From NCBI RefSeq assembly GCF_000380645.1, contig NZ_AQXZ01000017.1, positions 372,001 to 436,000 of the forward strand: 64,000 nt of DNA, read 5' to 3'. The notes below the pieces were generated by a model, which was not told the DNA's origin, did no database searches, and saw nothing but the letters and a program-made list of their open reading frames with translations. The position numbers and the translations under genes were made by a program. The stretch comes from Smaragdicoccus niigatensis DSM 44881 = NBRC 103563. Its GTDB lineage: Bacteria; Actinomycetota; Actinomycetes; Mycobacteriales; Mycobacteriaceae. Each line of letters opens with the position of its first letter. Position 1 is the stretch's first letter. This document shows, piece after piece, positions 16,236 through 24,451 of the stretch.

Positions 16236-17756
16236 ATGACCGAAATCATCGCTGAGCTGCAACTGCCCGTCCTCAGTCCGCTGACGCGTACTGCCACCGG
16301 ATTCGTCCCAGAGTCGACTCCAGAGCAGGTTGCCGCAATCGTCGCAAGCCTGCGCGACCACCAACCGGATTGGGCCGCACTCGGGGTCGCTGGTCGCGCC
16401 GCGTGGGTAGCCAAGTATCGAGACTGGTTGCTGGACAACCAAGACCACATCGCGGACCTCCTCCGCTCAGAGACCGGTAAGCCGCGGGCTGAAGCGGTGT
16501 TCGAAGTGCCCTTCGTCGTGGACGAACTGAACTACTACGCGAACAATGCGGCGAAGTTCCTCGCCGACGAGCATCCCCGTCCGCACGGTCTCATGACCGC
16601 GGGCCGCCGGATGACTGTCCGCTACGTACCGCACCAGGTCGTCGGCGTGATCAGCCCGTGGAACTTCCCGATCGCGTTGACCCTGTGGGATGCCATTCCC
16701 GCGCTGTTGGCGGGTGCAGCGGTCATCGTCAAGCCGTCCGAGCACACCCCGCTCGCCGTCCACTACGTGTTGAAGGGGTGGGAGGAAATCGGCGCGCCGC
16801 CAGTGTTCGCATTCGCGGGCGGCGCTGGCGCGACCGGCGCCGCGGTCGTCGACAACGTCGACTTCGTGCAGTTCACCGGCTCGACTCGCACTGGCCGGGC
16901 CATCGCCGAACAGGCTGGCCGGCGGCTCATTCCGTACAGCCTCGAACTCGGCGGCAAGGACCCGGCCATCGTCGCCGCGGACGCCGATCTCGACTACGCG
17001 GCCTCCGGCATCGCCTTCGGCGCGCTGCTGAACTCTGGCCAGATGTGCGTGTCCACCGAGCGGATCTACGTCGAGGAATCGGTCCACGACGAATTCGTCG
17101 ACAAACTCGTCGCGCAGGTTTCGGCACTGCGTCAAAACGGCGAAAGCGGCTTTGAGACCGATCTCGGTCCGCTGATCACCGACGAGCAATTCACGATCGT
17201 CGAGAAGCATGTCGCTGATGCGATCCACCGTGGCGCGGTGGTGAAGACCGGCGGAAAACCTGGCCTGGCACCGGGATTCTTCGAACCCACGGTGCTGACC
17301 AACGTCGATCACTCAATGCTCGTCATGCGAGAGGAAACGTTCGGTCCGATCCTGCCCGTCATGCGGGTGCGCGACATCGATCACGCGGTCGAACTGGCCA
17401 ACGACTCCGTTTATGGGTTGGGGGCCACGGTATGGACGGCGAGCACTAAGCGCGGCAAAGAGATCGCGCAGCGCCTCGAAGTCGGTGCGGTCGACGTCAA
17501 CGACACCTCAGCTGCCCATCTGATCTGCTTCCCGGCACCCTCGACCGGATGGAAATCCTCCGGCATCGGCGGGCGATTCGGCATCGACGGGATTCGCAAG
17601 TACTGCAAGGTCCGCTCCGTCGTGTCTTCCGTACCCGGTACCGCGGCCGCCGTCCAGATGGCCTGGTTCCCTTATACCGCTGCGCGCAGCAAAGCCTTCG
17701 GCGTCTTTATGCGCTTCACGGGAGGCCGCGACATTCGGCGTCGGCTGGGCATCTGA
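16236..17756 (+). CDS. Aldehyde dehydrogenase family protein
   Basis: 506 aa from the ATG at 16236; an alternative ATG is at 16224. NAD(P)-dependent oxidation of an aldehyde to the acid: PWNFPIAL and FTGSTRTG cofactor segments, general base E237 (ELGGKDP) and nucleophile C271 (NSGQMCVSTERIYV). Closest in type to succinate-semialdehyde-like dehydrogenases and to the paralogue at 42492-44045. A C-terminal extension of roughly 30 residues follows the usual end. Followed by an acyl-CoA ligase 46 nt on, which would activate the acid produced. Confidence 0.92.
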   Translation: MTEIIAELQLPVLSPLTRTATGFVPESTPEQVAAIVASLRDHQPDWAALGVAGRAAWVAKYRDWLLDNQDHIADLLRSETGKPRAEAVFEVPFVVDELNYYANNAAKFLADEHPRPHGLMTAGRRMTVRYVPHQVVGVISPWNFPIALTLWDAIPALLAGAAVIVKPSEHTPLAVHYVLKGWEEIGAPPVFAFAGGAGATGAAVVDNVDFVQFTGSTRTGRAIAEQAGRRLIPYSLELGGKDPAIVAADADLDYAASGIAFGALLNSGQMCVSTERIYVEESVHDEFVDKLVAQVSALRQNGESGFETDLGPLITDEQFTIVEKHVADAIHRGAVVKTGGKPGLAPGFFEPTVLTNVDHSMLVMREETFGPILPVMRVRDIDHAVELANDSVYGLGATVWTASTKRGKEIAQRLEVGAVDVNDTSAAHLICFPAPSTGWKSSGIGGRFGIDGIRKYCKVRSVVSSVPGTAAAVQMAWFPYTAARSKAFGVFMRFTGGRDIRRRLGI

Positions 17757-17802
17757 GACCGCCTGTCCACGAACAGAATTCGACTTCCCAGGAGCCAAGT
17801 TC

Positions 17803-19641
17803 ATGACCGATCTCTTTAATACAACCCGACAGCTGTGGACGAAGATCAGCAGCAAGCGAGGGGATGCCCCGACTGCGCCGGCAACGATGTGCGAGGCATT
17901 CCAGCAGACGCGTACCGTGCGGCCAGAGCAAGTCGCCATTCGTAGCTCCGACGGAGCCGTCGAACTGACGTGGGCGGATTACGCCAGGCGAGTCGAGAAC
18001 GCCACCCGAGGTTTGCACGCACTCGGCGTGCGCCGCGGCGACCCGGTGGCCCTCATGCTCACCAATCGACCCGAGTTCCACATCGTCGACAACGCTGCGA
18101 TTCACCTTGGCGCAGTGCCGTTCTCGATCTACGCCACGTTGGCGTCGGAGCAGATCGCCCACCTGTTCTCGAACGCGAAAGCACGCGTGGTCGTCTGTGA
18201 GGCGCAATTCCTCGAAAAGATCCTGGCCGCGGACGCCGCCGGAACCGTCCAGCACATCGTCTGCGTTGATGCCGATATCGACGGCGTCATGACCCTGGCC
18301 GAACTCGAAGACCTCGACAGCCCGGGTTTCGACTTCGAACGCATCTGGCGTGCCGTCGAACCAGCCGACACGTTGACGATCATCTACACGTCTGGGACGA
18401 CCGGGCCGCCGAAGGGCGTCGAACTCACCCACGCGGGGCTGCTTGCCGAGGTCGATGGCATGAGCGAATTGATGCCTCTCGGGTTCGATGACAGCCTCAT
18501 CTCGTACCTGCCGGATGCGCACATCGCCAACCGCTGGGGAGTGCACTACACGAACCTGTGTCGTGGCGTGCAAGTCACGACTCTCGCTGACCCGAAACAA
18601 TTGGTTCCCACACTGCTTTCGGTTCGTCCGACGTACTTCGGTGGCGTGCCGCAGGTTTGGTACAAGATCAAGGCCGGGGTCGAGGCAGCCATCAACGCCG
18701 AGCCGGACGAAACCAAGCGCACCGCCGCGAAGTGGGCGATCGAGGTTGGCACGAAGGTCGCGTGGCTGAAGTCCGACCGTAAGCCGGTCCCAGCCGAGCT
18801 CGCCGCCGAACATGCCACGGCGGAGGCGCTCGTACTGAGCAAGCTCCGCGCGAAGGTCGGGCTCGACCGAGTTCGCTTCGCAGCTTCCGGCGCAGCCGCG
18901 CTGGCCCCGGACGCGACCGCGTTCATCCTCGCGCTCGGTCTCGACGTATGCGAGCTCTGGGGGATGTCCGAGACGTCCGCGGTGCTCCTCGCGAACCCTC
19001 CGGGCGGCGTCAAGATCGGTACGGTCGGAAAGCCGATTCCGGGCAAGAACGAGGTCACGCTGGCGCCCGATGGCGAACTGCTCGTGCGTGGACCTCTCGT
19101 GATGAAGGGCTACCGCAACGATCCGGAGAAGACTGCGGAGGCGGTTGATCCCGACGGTTGGTTGCACACGGGGGATATCGCGACGATCGACGACGAGGGC
19201 TATGTCCGGATCGTGGACCGCAAGAAGGAACTCATCATCAACAGCGCCGGCAAGAACATGTCACCTTCGAACATCGAAGGGCTGGTGAAGGTGAGCTGTC
19301 CGTTCGTCGGTTCGGTGGTGGCGATCGGCGATGCCAAGCCGTACGTCACCGCGCTCATCACGCTCGACCCGGACATCACGGCCATGTACGCCGCGAAGAC
19401 CGGCCTGACCGACACCTCAGCGGCGGCGCTGGCGTCGAACGACGGCATTGCGGCAGCGATCGCTGCCGGGGTCGAAGCGGCGAACGCCAAACTGGCGCGC
19501 GTCGAACAGATCAAGAAGTTCACGATCCTGCCGGTCTTCTGGGAAGCCGGAGGAGAGGAACTGACGCCGACGATGAAGCTCAAGCGGAATGTCGTGGTCA
19601 AGAAGTACGCGGCTGAGGTGGATGCGCTCTACGCGTCCTGA
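17803..19641 (+). CDS. Long-chain fatty acid-CoA ligase (AMP-forming)
   Basis: 612 aa, ANL superfamily. ATP-binding P-loop TIIYTSGTTGPPKGV (about residues 192-206), the ELWGMSE motif (about 383) and the hinge/catalytic segment DGWLHTGDIATIDDEGYVRIVDRKKELI, with the FACS-type C-terminal domain. It forms an acyl-adenylate and then the CoA thioester. A GGAGCC ribosome site precedes the ATG. Operon partner of the aldehyde dehydrogenase; a strong hairpin terminator follows. Confidence 0.92.
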   Translation: MTDLFNTTRQLWTKISSKRGDAPTAPATMCEAFQQTRTVRPEQVAIRSSDGAVELTWADYARRVENATRGLHALGVRRGDPVALMLTNRPEFHIVDNAAIHLGAVPFSIYATLASEQIAHLFSNAKARVVVCEAQFLEKILAADAAGTVQHIVCVDADIDGVMTLAELEDLDSPGFDFERIWRAVEPADTLTIIYTSGTTGPPKGVELTHAGLLAEVDGMSELMPLGFDDSLISYLPDAHIANRWGVHYTNLCRGVQVTTLADPKQLVPTLLSVRPTYFGGVPQVWYKIKAGVEAAINAEPDETKRTAAKWAIEVGTKVAWLKSDRKPVPAELAAEHATAEALVLSKLRAKVGLDRVRFAASGAAALAPDATAFILALGLDVCELWGMSETSAVLLANPPGGVKIGTVGKPIPGKNEVTLAPDGELLVRGPLVMKGYRNDPEKTAEAVDPDGWLHTGDIATIDDEGYVRIVDRKKELIINSAGKNMSPSNIEGLVKVSCPFVGSVVAIGDAKPYVTALITLDPDITAMYAAKTGLTDTSAAALASNDGIAAAIAAGVEAANAKLARVEQIKKFTILPVFWEAGGEELTPTMKLKRNVVVKKYAAEVDALYAS

Positions 19642-19651
19642 TTCGGCATGA

Positions 19652-19690
19652 ACGATGAGCTCCCCCAATGACAATGGGGGAGCTCATCGT
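19652..19690. terminator. Hairpin terminator after the CoA ligase gene
   Basis: Perfect 16-bp stem (ACGATGAGCTCCCCCA and its complement) with a 7-nt loop, starting 10 nt after the ligase stop. It ends 3 nt from the stop of the convergent toxin gene, so it can serve both directions. No long T-run follows. Confidence 0.75.
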
Positions 19691-19692
19691 GT

Positions 19693-19986
19693 TCATAGAC
19701 TGCGGTCGACATCCATTCGCTGGTGAAGGATGCGAACTACGTCCATGACGCCGTCGTTCGCGATCCGGTAGAAAAACACATGCGCTCCAGCGGCGAGCTT
19801 GAAGTAGCCGGATCGAATCTCGTCGCATCGACGACCGATCCCCGGTGCTGCGGCAGCCCGCTCGATCACTCGTTGGAGGAGCCGCACATATTGTTCGGCT
19901 TGGTCGAGGCTCCACTGTTGGGCGGTGTATTCCCAAATGCCTTCAAGATCGGCTTGAGCGGCCGGCGATAGTACGTAGTTACTCAC
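19693..19986 (-). CDS. parE: ParE/RelE family toxin
   Basis: 97 aa. N-terminal YVLSPAAQADLEGIWEYTAQQWSLDQAEQY and C-terminal FFYRIANDGVMDVVRILHQRMD match the ParE branch of the RelE/ParE toxin fold (gyrase-targeting in known members). Located 5 nt downstream of a ParD-type antitoxin gene, the usual order for parDE. Family membership is clear, target is inferred from the family. Confidence 0.88.
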   Translation of the reverse strand: MSNYVLSPAAQADLEGIWEYTAQQWSLDQAEQYVRLLQRVIERAAAAPGIGRRCDEIRSGYFKLAAGAHVFFYRIANDGVMDVVRILHQRMDVDRSL

Positions 19987-19991
19987 CGAGG

Positions 19992-20237
19992 CTAGGGCTC
20001 GAGGCCAGCTCGTTTGCGGGCCACGAAAGCATCGAAGTCAAACGCCGTAGAAGTACCGCTACGTTCACCCTCGACCAACGCATTGCGCAGCGCGCCAAGC
20101 TGGGTTTCACGATCTTCGAGCAATCTCAGCGCCGAACGGACCACATCGCTGGCTGAGCGATAGCGGCCAGCGGCGACCTCAGCATCGATGAAGGCGCTGT
20201 AGTGCTCGTCGAGGCTGAACGATGTGTTCTTACCCAT
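19992..20237 (-). CDS. parD: ParD-type antitoxin (ribbon-helix-helix)
   Basis: 81 aa. N-terminal RHH DNA-binding region (TSFSLDEHYSAFIDAEVAAGRYRSASDVVRSALRLLED) and a C-terminal tail expected to wrap the toxin (FDFDAFVARKRAGLEP). Antitoxin first, toxin 5 nt later, and a palindrome at 20248-20262 just upstream, as expected for autorepression by the ParD-ParE complex. Confidence 0.88.
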   Translation of the reverse strand: MGKNTSFSLDEHYSAFIDAEVAAGRYRSASDVVRSALRLLEDRETQLGALRNALVEGERSGTSTAFDFDAFVARKRAGLEP

Positions 20238-20247
20238 AAATCAAGGT

Positions 20248-20262
20248 TACCAATAATTGGTA
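20248..20262. promoter_or_regulatory. Palindromic operator of the parDE operon
   Basis: TACCAAT-A-ATTGGTA, a perfect 7+1+7 inverted repeat, centred 18 nt upstream of the antitoxin ATG. AT-rich compared with the surroundings. Confidence 0.65.
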
Positions 20263-20312
20263 CTGCGCGTGGATGTGAATCCGCTTGGGTAGGAACTGGC
20301 GCGACAGAGCCC

Positions 20313-20744
20313 TTACGGAGCATCACCGCCGATCGCCACGAAAGTCGCCGTCCCGGTGGCTAACGGTCGTGGTCTGTCGGCCCGGAACACGCTTCCCTGG
20401 ATGTACAGCCGGCTGCCGGCCATTGACACCAATGACGCTCGGACCTCGAGTCGGGCGCCGACCGGTGCCGGTGCGTGGTACTCGATCGCAAGGGCGGCGG
20501 TTCGCGCTGTCGTGCCGCGGACGTGAATGAGCAAGCTCATCGCCTCGTCGAGCGCGAGTGCGAGCACACCACCGTGCCCGATCTCGGGCGGCCCCTGCAG
20601 ATCGGACCGTAGGACGAACGTGCCCGCCACGGCGTCCGGACCGTCCTGAGCCAGCTTCAGGTGCAGGCCAGACGGGTTCTTAGTTCCACACCCGAAGCAG
20701 TGTTCGTGATGCATCGGCTTTCGTGGTGCGCAAAGACTCGTCAT
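20313..20744 (-). CDS. PaaI-type hotdog thioesterase
   Basis: 143 aa, 4HBT/PaaI hotdog fold. The central helix segment HGGVLALALDEAMSLL carries the HGG and acidic residue typical of PaaI thioesterases. N-terminal HEHCFGCGTKNPSGLHL has two cysteines in CFGCG, a feature of one actinobacterial subgroup. It would hydrolyse acyl-CoA intermediates. Last gene of the (-) operon beginning at 25386, 19 nt after the carotenoid oxygenase gene. Confidence 0.87.
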   Translation of the reverse strand: MTSLCAPRKPMHHEHCFGCGTKNPSGLHLKLAQDGPDAVAGTFVLRSDLQGPPEIGHGGVLALALDEAMSLLIHVRGTTARTAALAIEYHAPAPVGARLEVRASLVSMAGSRLYIQGSVFRADRPRPLATGTATFVAIGGDAP

Positions 20745-20763
20745 CTCGCGCTTCTTTCGATAA

Positions 20764-22218
20764 TCACTTTTGGGAGGCTGCCTTCGATCCGGCGACCCGC
20801 GGCGTGAAGCTGCCGTGGAAACCAGGGTAAAAATGGCCGGTCAGCCGGGCGATTGCTACCGGCTCGTCCTCGATCCTGGCGGCGTCAACAATGTGCAGTG
20901 CAGTCCGGTGCTCAGCGGCGTTGTAGGTGAGGACCAGAACCCAGCCGTCGTCCTCCGCGGCGTTGTCTGAGCGGGGTACGAAGATCGGCTCCCCGGCCGT
21001 CGTGCTCGACTCGAACGCGTGTTGGCGAAGCTCGCCGGTCAGATGGTCCACCTTGGCGATGACGCTGGAGCCGTCGGCAAATTCGGTGAGATAGGTGAAG
21101 CGGTGTTCGCGTCCCGTGCGGCGCTCATCATGGGTGGGGAACTCACAAGCGACCATCTCGATGTCGTCGCGGAGAACGCGCCCGCGCGAGGTTATCCGCA
21201 GCCGGGTCGGACACGCGGCCAGCGGAAGAACGCCGTCGCGGAACGTCTTGAGGGCGCTTGACAGGAACTCCGACGATTGATGTTGAACGAGATCGAGAAC
21301 GATGTCGCCGCTGTCCTCGTACGCGTTGCCCACATGGAAGTAGACCAACGGATCGCACTCGATCACACGCTGTCTTCCGCCGTTCCGGGGGACGAGCACG
21401 ATCTTCATCCCTTTCTCCGGTCGGTACTCGGCGGCATCCCCAATGGTCCCGAATCCGGCCAGAGCCAGCGCACCCTTGATCGGATCGACGGTGATGGGGG
21501 ACAGGGCGAACACCAGATAGTTCTCGGTGATGGCGAAGTCGTGCTGAACGATGACGTCCTCGAGCGGTACGACGCCGATGGTGGTCAGCCGGCCGCTGGG
21601 ATCGACCCGATAGCACCGGAGCCCGGCCGGAATGTGCATCCCCAGTCGCGGGGCGAGATCGAGACCGAAATTGAACAGCTCGCCCGTGACCGGGTCGATC
21701 TTGGGGTGTGCCGAGAACCTGGAGAGGCGCGGAAGGCGGCCGTTGAAATCGCACACGCCCTTCGTGGTGAGGTCGTCGAGATCGATATCCCAGGCATGGC
21801 CGATATCGCTGAGAGCCAGGAGCCGCTCGGCGTGCACGACCGCGTGGGTGTTGGCGCTGTCCGCCGCAAACTGGCCAGCGTTGTGTCGGAGTCCGCGGGC
21901 TTGGGTGTAAAGCCCTCGTACCTCCGCGCCACGCCCGGCTTCCTGCGCACGAAATTTCGGCGTGCGGACGTACCGAGACTGGAAGCGAACGGCGCCACCG
22001 TCGATGACGAATTTCGAGACGAGGCCGTCGCCGTCGAAAATGTGGCCAGCGGCGAACCCGCCAGTGTTGAACCGGCCCGGTCCGATTCGATAGAGCGTTC
22101 CTTGAAGTTCTTGGGGCACAACACCAGTCAGCTCGAGTTCGACTTCGTGCGGGACTTCCGGGGCGTCTTCGAACGTGCGGGCGTTGTACTGCCGGATATT
22201 GGGGGTTGTACTGGTCAT
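20764..22218 (-). CDS. Carotenoid oxygenase family protein (RPE65/CCD/lignostilbene dioxygenase type)
   Basis: 484 aa from the ATG at 22218, which has a GGAGA site; a GTG at 22317 would add 33 residues and overlap the preceding gene. The four iron-binding histidines of the seven-bladed propeller family can be placed at H171 (SAHPKIDP), H226 (VQHDFAI), H295 (YFHVGNAYE) and H468 (GFHGSF near the end). The N-terminal LYRIGPGRFNTGG and HIFDGDGLV are family hallmarks. It would oxidatively cleave a C=C bond in a polyene, stilbene or isoeugenol-like substrate. It is embedded among beta-oxidation genes, which is unusual. Confidence 0.92.
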   Translation of the reverse strand: MTSTTPNIRQYNARTFEDAPEVPHEVELELTGVVPQELQGTLYRIGPGRFNTGGFAAGHIFDGDGLVSKFVIDGGAVRFQSRYVRTPKFRAQEAGRGAEVRGLYTQARGLRHNAGQFAADSANTHAVVHAERLLALSDIGHAWDIDLDDLTTKGVCDFNGRLPRLSRFSAHPKIDPVTGELFNFGLDLAPRLGMHIPAGLRCYRVDPSGRLTTIGVVPLEDVIVQHDFAITENYLVFALSPITVDPIKGALALAGFGTIGDAAEYRPEKGMKIVLVPRNGGRQRVIECDPLVYFHVGNAYEDSGDIVLDLVQHQSSEFLSSALKTFRDGVLPLAACPTRLRITSRGRVLRDDIEMVACEFPTHDERRTGREHRFTYLTEFADGSSVIAKVDHLTGELRQHAFESSTTAGEPIFVPRSDNAAEDDGWVLVLTYNAAEHRTALHIVDAARIEDEPVAIARLTGHFYPGFHGSFTPRVAGSKAASQK

Positions 22219-22300
22219 GCCAGCAAGGTCTCCATCTGGATTCGTAGCAGGAACTCGTCCAACTCGAGGGGGAGCAATTTCTCTCTCAGAGGGTTCTTTG

Positions 22301-23161
22301 TCAGAGCGGATTGACACCTACCCGCGCGTTCTCCATCCCGACGATCTCGCCCCACTTGGCTTCCACGTCGTCGACGGACGGAATGCCGTCGAAGGTCACG
22401 CCCTCGTTCTCGAACAGCTGCGTCCGGTACATCCGACCGGCACCTGCCACGATGACCGTTGCGGTGTCGGTGGTGTACTCGTTCAGAAGGTGGGCCACCA
22501 GCGGCGCCACGAAACCAGGCGGCATCTTGGCGGCGAACTCTTCGGTGACGAGTTCCTGGGTCATGCGAGTGGCGGCGAGCGGTGACACGGCATTGGCGGT
22601 GATGTTCACGCGCGCGCCCTCGATGGCCAGGGTGTTAATCAAGCCGACCATGCCCATCTTCGCCGCGCCATAGTTCGCTTGGCCAAAGTTCCCGAACAGT
22701 CCTGACGTCGACGTGGCCACGACGATGCGGCCGAACTTCTGCTCTCGCATGTGCGGCCACGCGGCACGGATGACGTTGTACGTACCGGTGAGGTGCACGT
22801 CGATAACGGCCTGCCACTGGTCGCTCGTCATCTTGTGGAATGAGACATCGCGCAGGATTCCGGCGTTGGACACGATTCCGTCAATGCGGCCATACGTGTC
22901 GAGTGCCGTGGCGACGATCGCTTCGCCACCGGCCTCGGTGGCAACGCTGTCGTAGTTGGCGACAGCCTCGCCGCCGGCGGCCTTGATCTCGTCGACGACT
23001 GCGTCTGCGGCTGCGTGTGCCGCGCCCGTGCCGTCGCGGCTGCCGCCGAGGTCATTGACGACCACCTTGGCTCCTTCGCGGGCGCAGAGCAGCGCGTATT
23101 CGCGACCGAGGCCATTACCGGCGCCGGTGACTGTGACGACTTTGCCTTCTAGTCCGATCAT
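22301..23161 (-). CDS. SDR family, (3R)-hydroxyacyl-CoA dehydrogenase-like (MFE-2/HSD17B4 type)
   Basis: 286 aa from the ATG at 23161 with an AGAAGGG site. TGAGNGLGREYALL at the start, NDLGG (about residues 36-40), SNAGILRD and YGAAKMGMVGL (Y-x3-K) are those of the dehydrogenase unit of peroxisomal multifunctional enzyme 2. It would oxidise an (R)-3-hydroxyacyl-CoA to the 3-ketoacyl-CoA. The matching (R)-specific MaoC hydratase is encoded two genes upstream in the same operon. Confidence 0.9.
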   Translation of the reverse strand: MIGLEGKVVTVTGAGNGLGREYALLCAREGAKVVVNDLGGSRDGTGAAHAAADAVVDEIKAAGGEAVANYDSVATEAGGEAIVATALDTYGRIDGIVSNAGILRDVSFHKMTSDQWQAVIDVHLTGTYNVIRAAWPHMREQKFGRIVVATSTSGLFGNFGQANYGAAKMGMVGLINTLAIEGARVNITANAVSPLAATRMTQELVTEEFAAKMPPGFVAPLVAHLLNEYTTDTATVIVAGAGRMYRTQLFENEGVTFDGIPSVDDVEAKWGEIVGMENARVGVNPL

Positions 23162-23186
23162 GTTGTCGTTCAACCCTTCTCGTTGG

Positions 23187-23999
23187 TCAGTTGTTCAGTT
23201 GTAAGGTCTGGACGCGATCGCCGAACCGCGGCGGGCGCTTCTCGAGGAATGCCGCGACCCCTTCGTCGTATTCGCCGGACTCGGACTGTTCCTGCTGCAG
23301 GTCCGCCTCGAGAGCCAGTTGCTCGCGCAACGTCGAGTAGGCGGCGGCGTTGACCATCCGTTTGGTGTTCGCGAACGCGACGGGAGGTCCGTCAGCCAGT
23401 CGTTGCGCCAGCGCGAAGGCTTCTGCTTCAAGCGCGTCGGCGGGATGGATCGCGTTGATCAGGCCCCAATCCAGTGCGCGTACTGCTGGCAGGCGTTCAG
23501 CCAACAGCGCCAGTTCCGTGGCGCGAGTCGGACCTATGCGCGCGTTGATAAACGCGAGTGCCCCGCCATCGGGAACCAGACCCACCTTCGTGAACGCCAG
23601 GAGGAAGTACGTGGATTCGGCCGCGAGGACGAAGTCCGAGGCAAACGCCAACGAACATCCGATCCCTGCGACGGGACCATGTACGGCGGCAATCACCGGT
23701 TTCGGCGCGTCGCGAAGAGCGAGCATGAGCGGCGTGGAGACCTTTTCGATCGTGCGCCGCATATCGATGTAGCCCGCCGCATTGCGCGGGTAATCCTCGT
23801 TGAGGTCGCCGCCCGCGCAGAACGCACGCCCCGCGCCACACAGCACGATCGAGCGCACGCTCGGATCACGCGAGGCAATCGCGACGGCGGCAGTGAGATC
23901 TCGACCCATCGTGCCCGACCACGCGTTGAGAACAGTTGGTCGGTTGAGGCGGATCACCCCGACTCGGTCGGTCACCGAGTAATCGACTGTCTCGAACAT
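23187..23999 (-). CDS. Enoyl-CoA hydratase/isomerase (crotonase) family protein
   Basis: 270 aa from the ATG at 23999 (one-base TGATG overlap with the MaoC stop). Crotonase fold: GAGRAFCAGGDLNE at about residue 56-69 and AAVHGPVAGIGCSLAFASDF at about 104-123 form the oxyanion hole. The second glutamate typical of hydratases is replaced in the FTKVGLVPDGG segment by D, so isomerase or another crotonase reaction is possible. Operon with MaoC and two SDR genes. Confidence 0.9.
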   Translation of the reverse strand: MFETVDYSVTDRVGVIRLNRPTVLNAWSGTMGRDLTAAVAIASRDPSVRSIVLCGAGRAFCAGGDLNEDYPRNAAGYIDMRRTIEKVSTPLMLALRDAPKPVIAAVHGPVAGIGCSLAFASDFVLAAESTYFLLAFTKVGLVPDGGALAFINARIGPTRATELALLAERLPAVRALDWGLINAIHPADALEAEAFALAQRLADGPPVAFANTKRMVNAAAYSTLREQLALEADLQQEQSESGEYDEGVAAFLEKRPPRFGDRVQTLQLNN

Positions 24000-24451
24000 C
24001 AGAAGTAGTACCGGCCGATCTGCTCGGCGATCAGCGCAGGCTTCGAACCGCCTTCGATCTCGACGACGGTTAGGGTCTTGGTCTGTGCGGAATTGCCGTC
24101 TACGGCCACGTCGACCAAGGTCGTCGTGCCGCGAATCTTGGAACCCGCGGGGACCGGCGCGGGGAATCGCACCTTGTCCAGGCCGTAGTTGATCGCCATC
24201 TTCAGGCCTTCGACCTTGAAGTTCTCCGCGAGGAACACCGGGACCAGAGAGAGCGTGAGAAATCCGTGCGCGATCGTTCCGCCAAACGGGCCGGTCTTCG
24301 CCCGCTCGGGGTCGGTGTGGATCCACTGGTGATCATCGGTGGCGTCCGCAAAGGTGTCGATACGGTCCTGCTCGACGACGAACCAGTCGCTCGTGCCCAA
24401 TACTTCGCCGACCGCGGCGGCCATCTCGTCAGCGTTCGTGAAGATCCTCAT
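23999..24451 (-). CDS. MaoC family (R)-specific enoyl-CoA hydratase
   Basis: 150 aa single hotdog domain. The catalytic Asp/His pair is in DATDDHQWIHTDPERAK (about residues 38-54), followed by GTIAHGFLTLSL. It hydrates a trans-2-enoyl-CoA to the (R)-3-hydroxyacyl-CoA. Overlaps both neighbours (ATGA with the SDR, TGATG with the crotonase), so expression is tightly coupled. Confidence 0.9.
   Translation of the reverse strand: MRIFTNADEMAAAVGEVLGTSDWFVVEQDRIDTFADATDDHQWIHTDPERAKTGPFGGTIAHGFLTLSLVPVFLAENFKVEGLKMAINYGLDKVRFPAPVPAGSKIRGTTTLVDVAVDGNSAQTKTLTVVEIEGGSKPALIAEQIGRYYF

Noticed and set aside
21277-22314. 345-aa frame on the + strand
   Set aside because: Antisense to the carotenoid oxygenase gene, which has all four iron-ligand histidines.
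23987-24326. N-terminal extension of the crotonase gene (long frame starting at 24326)
   Set aside because: The extension overlaps the MaoC gene in another frame; the ATG at 23999 overlaps the MaoC stop and gives a normal-length crotonase.
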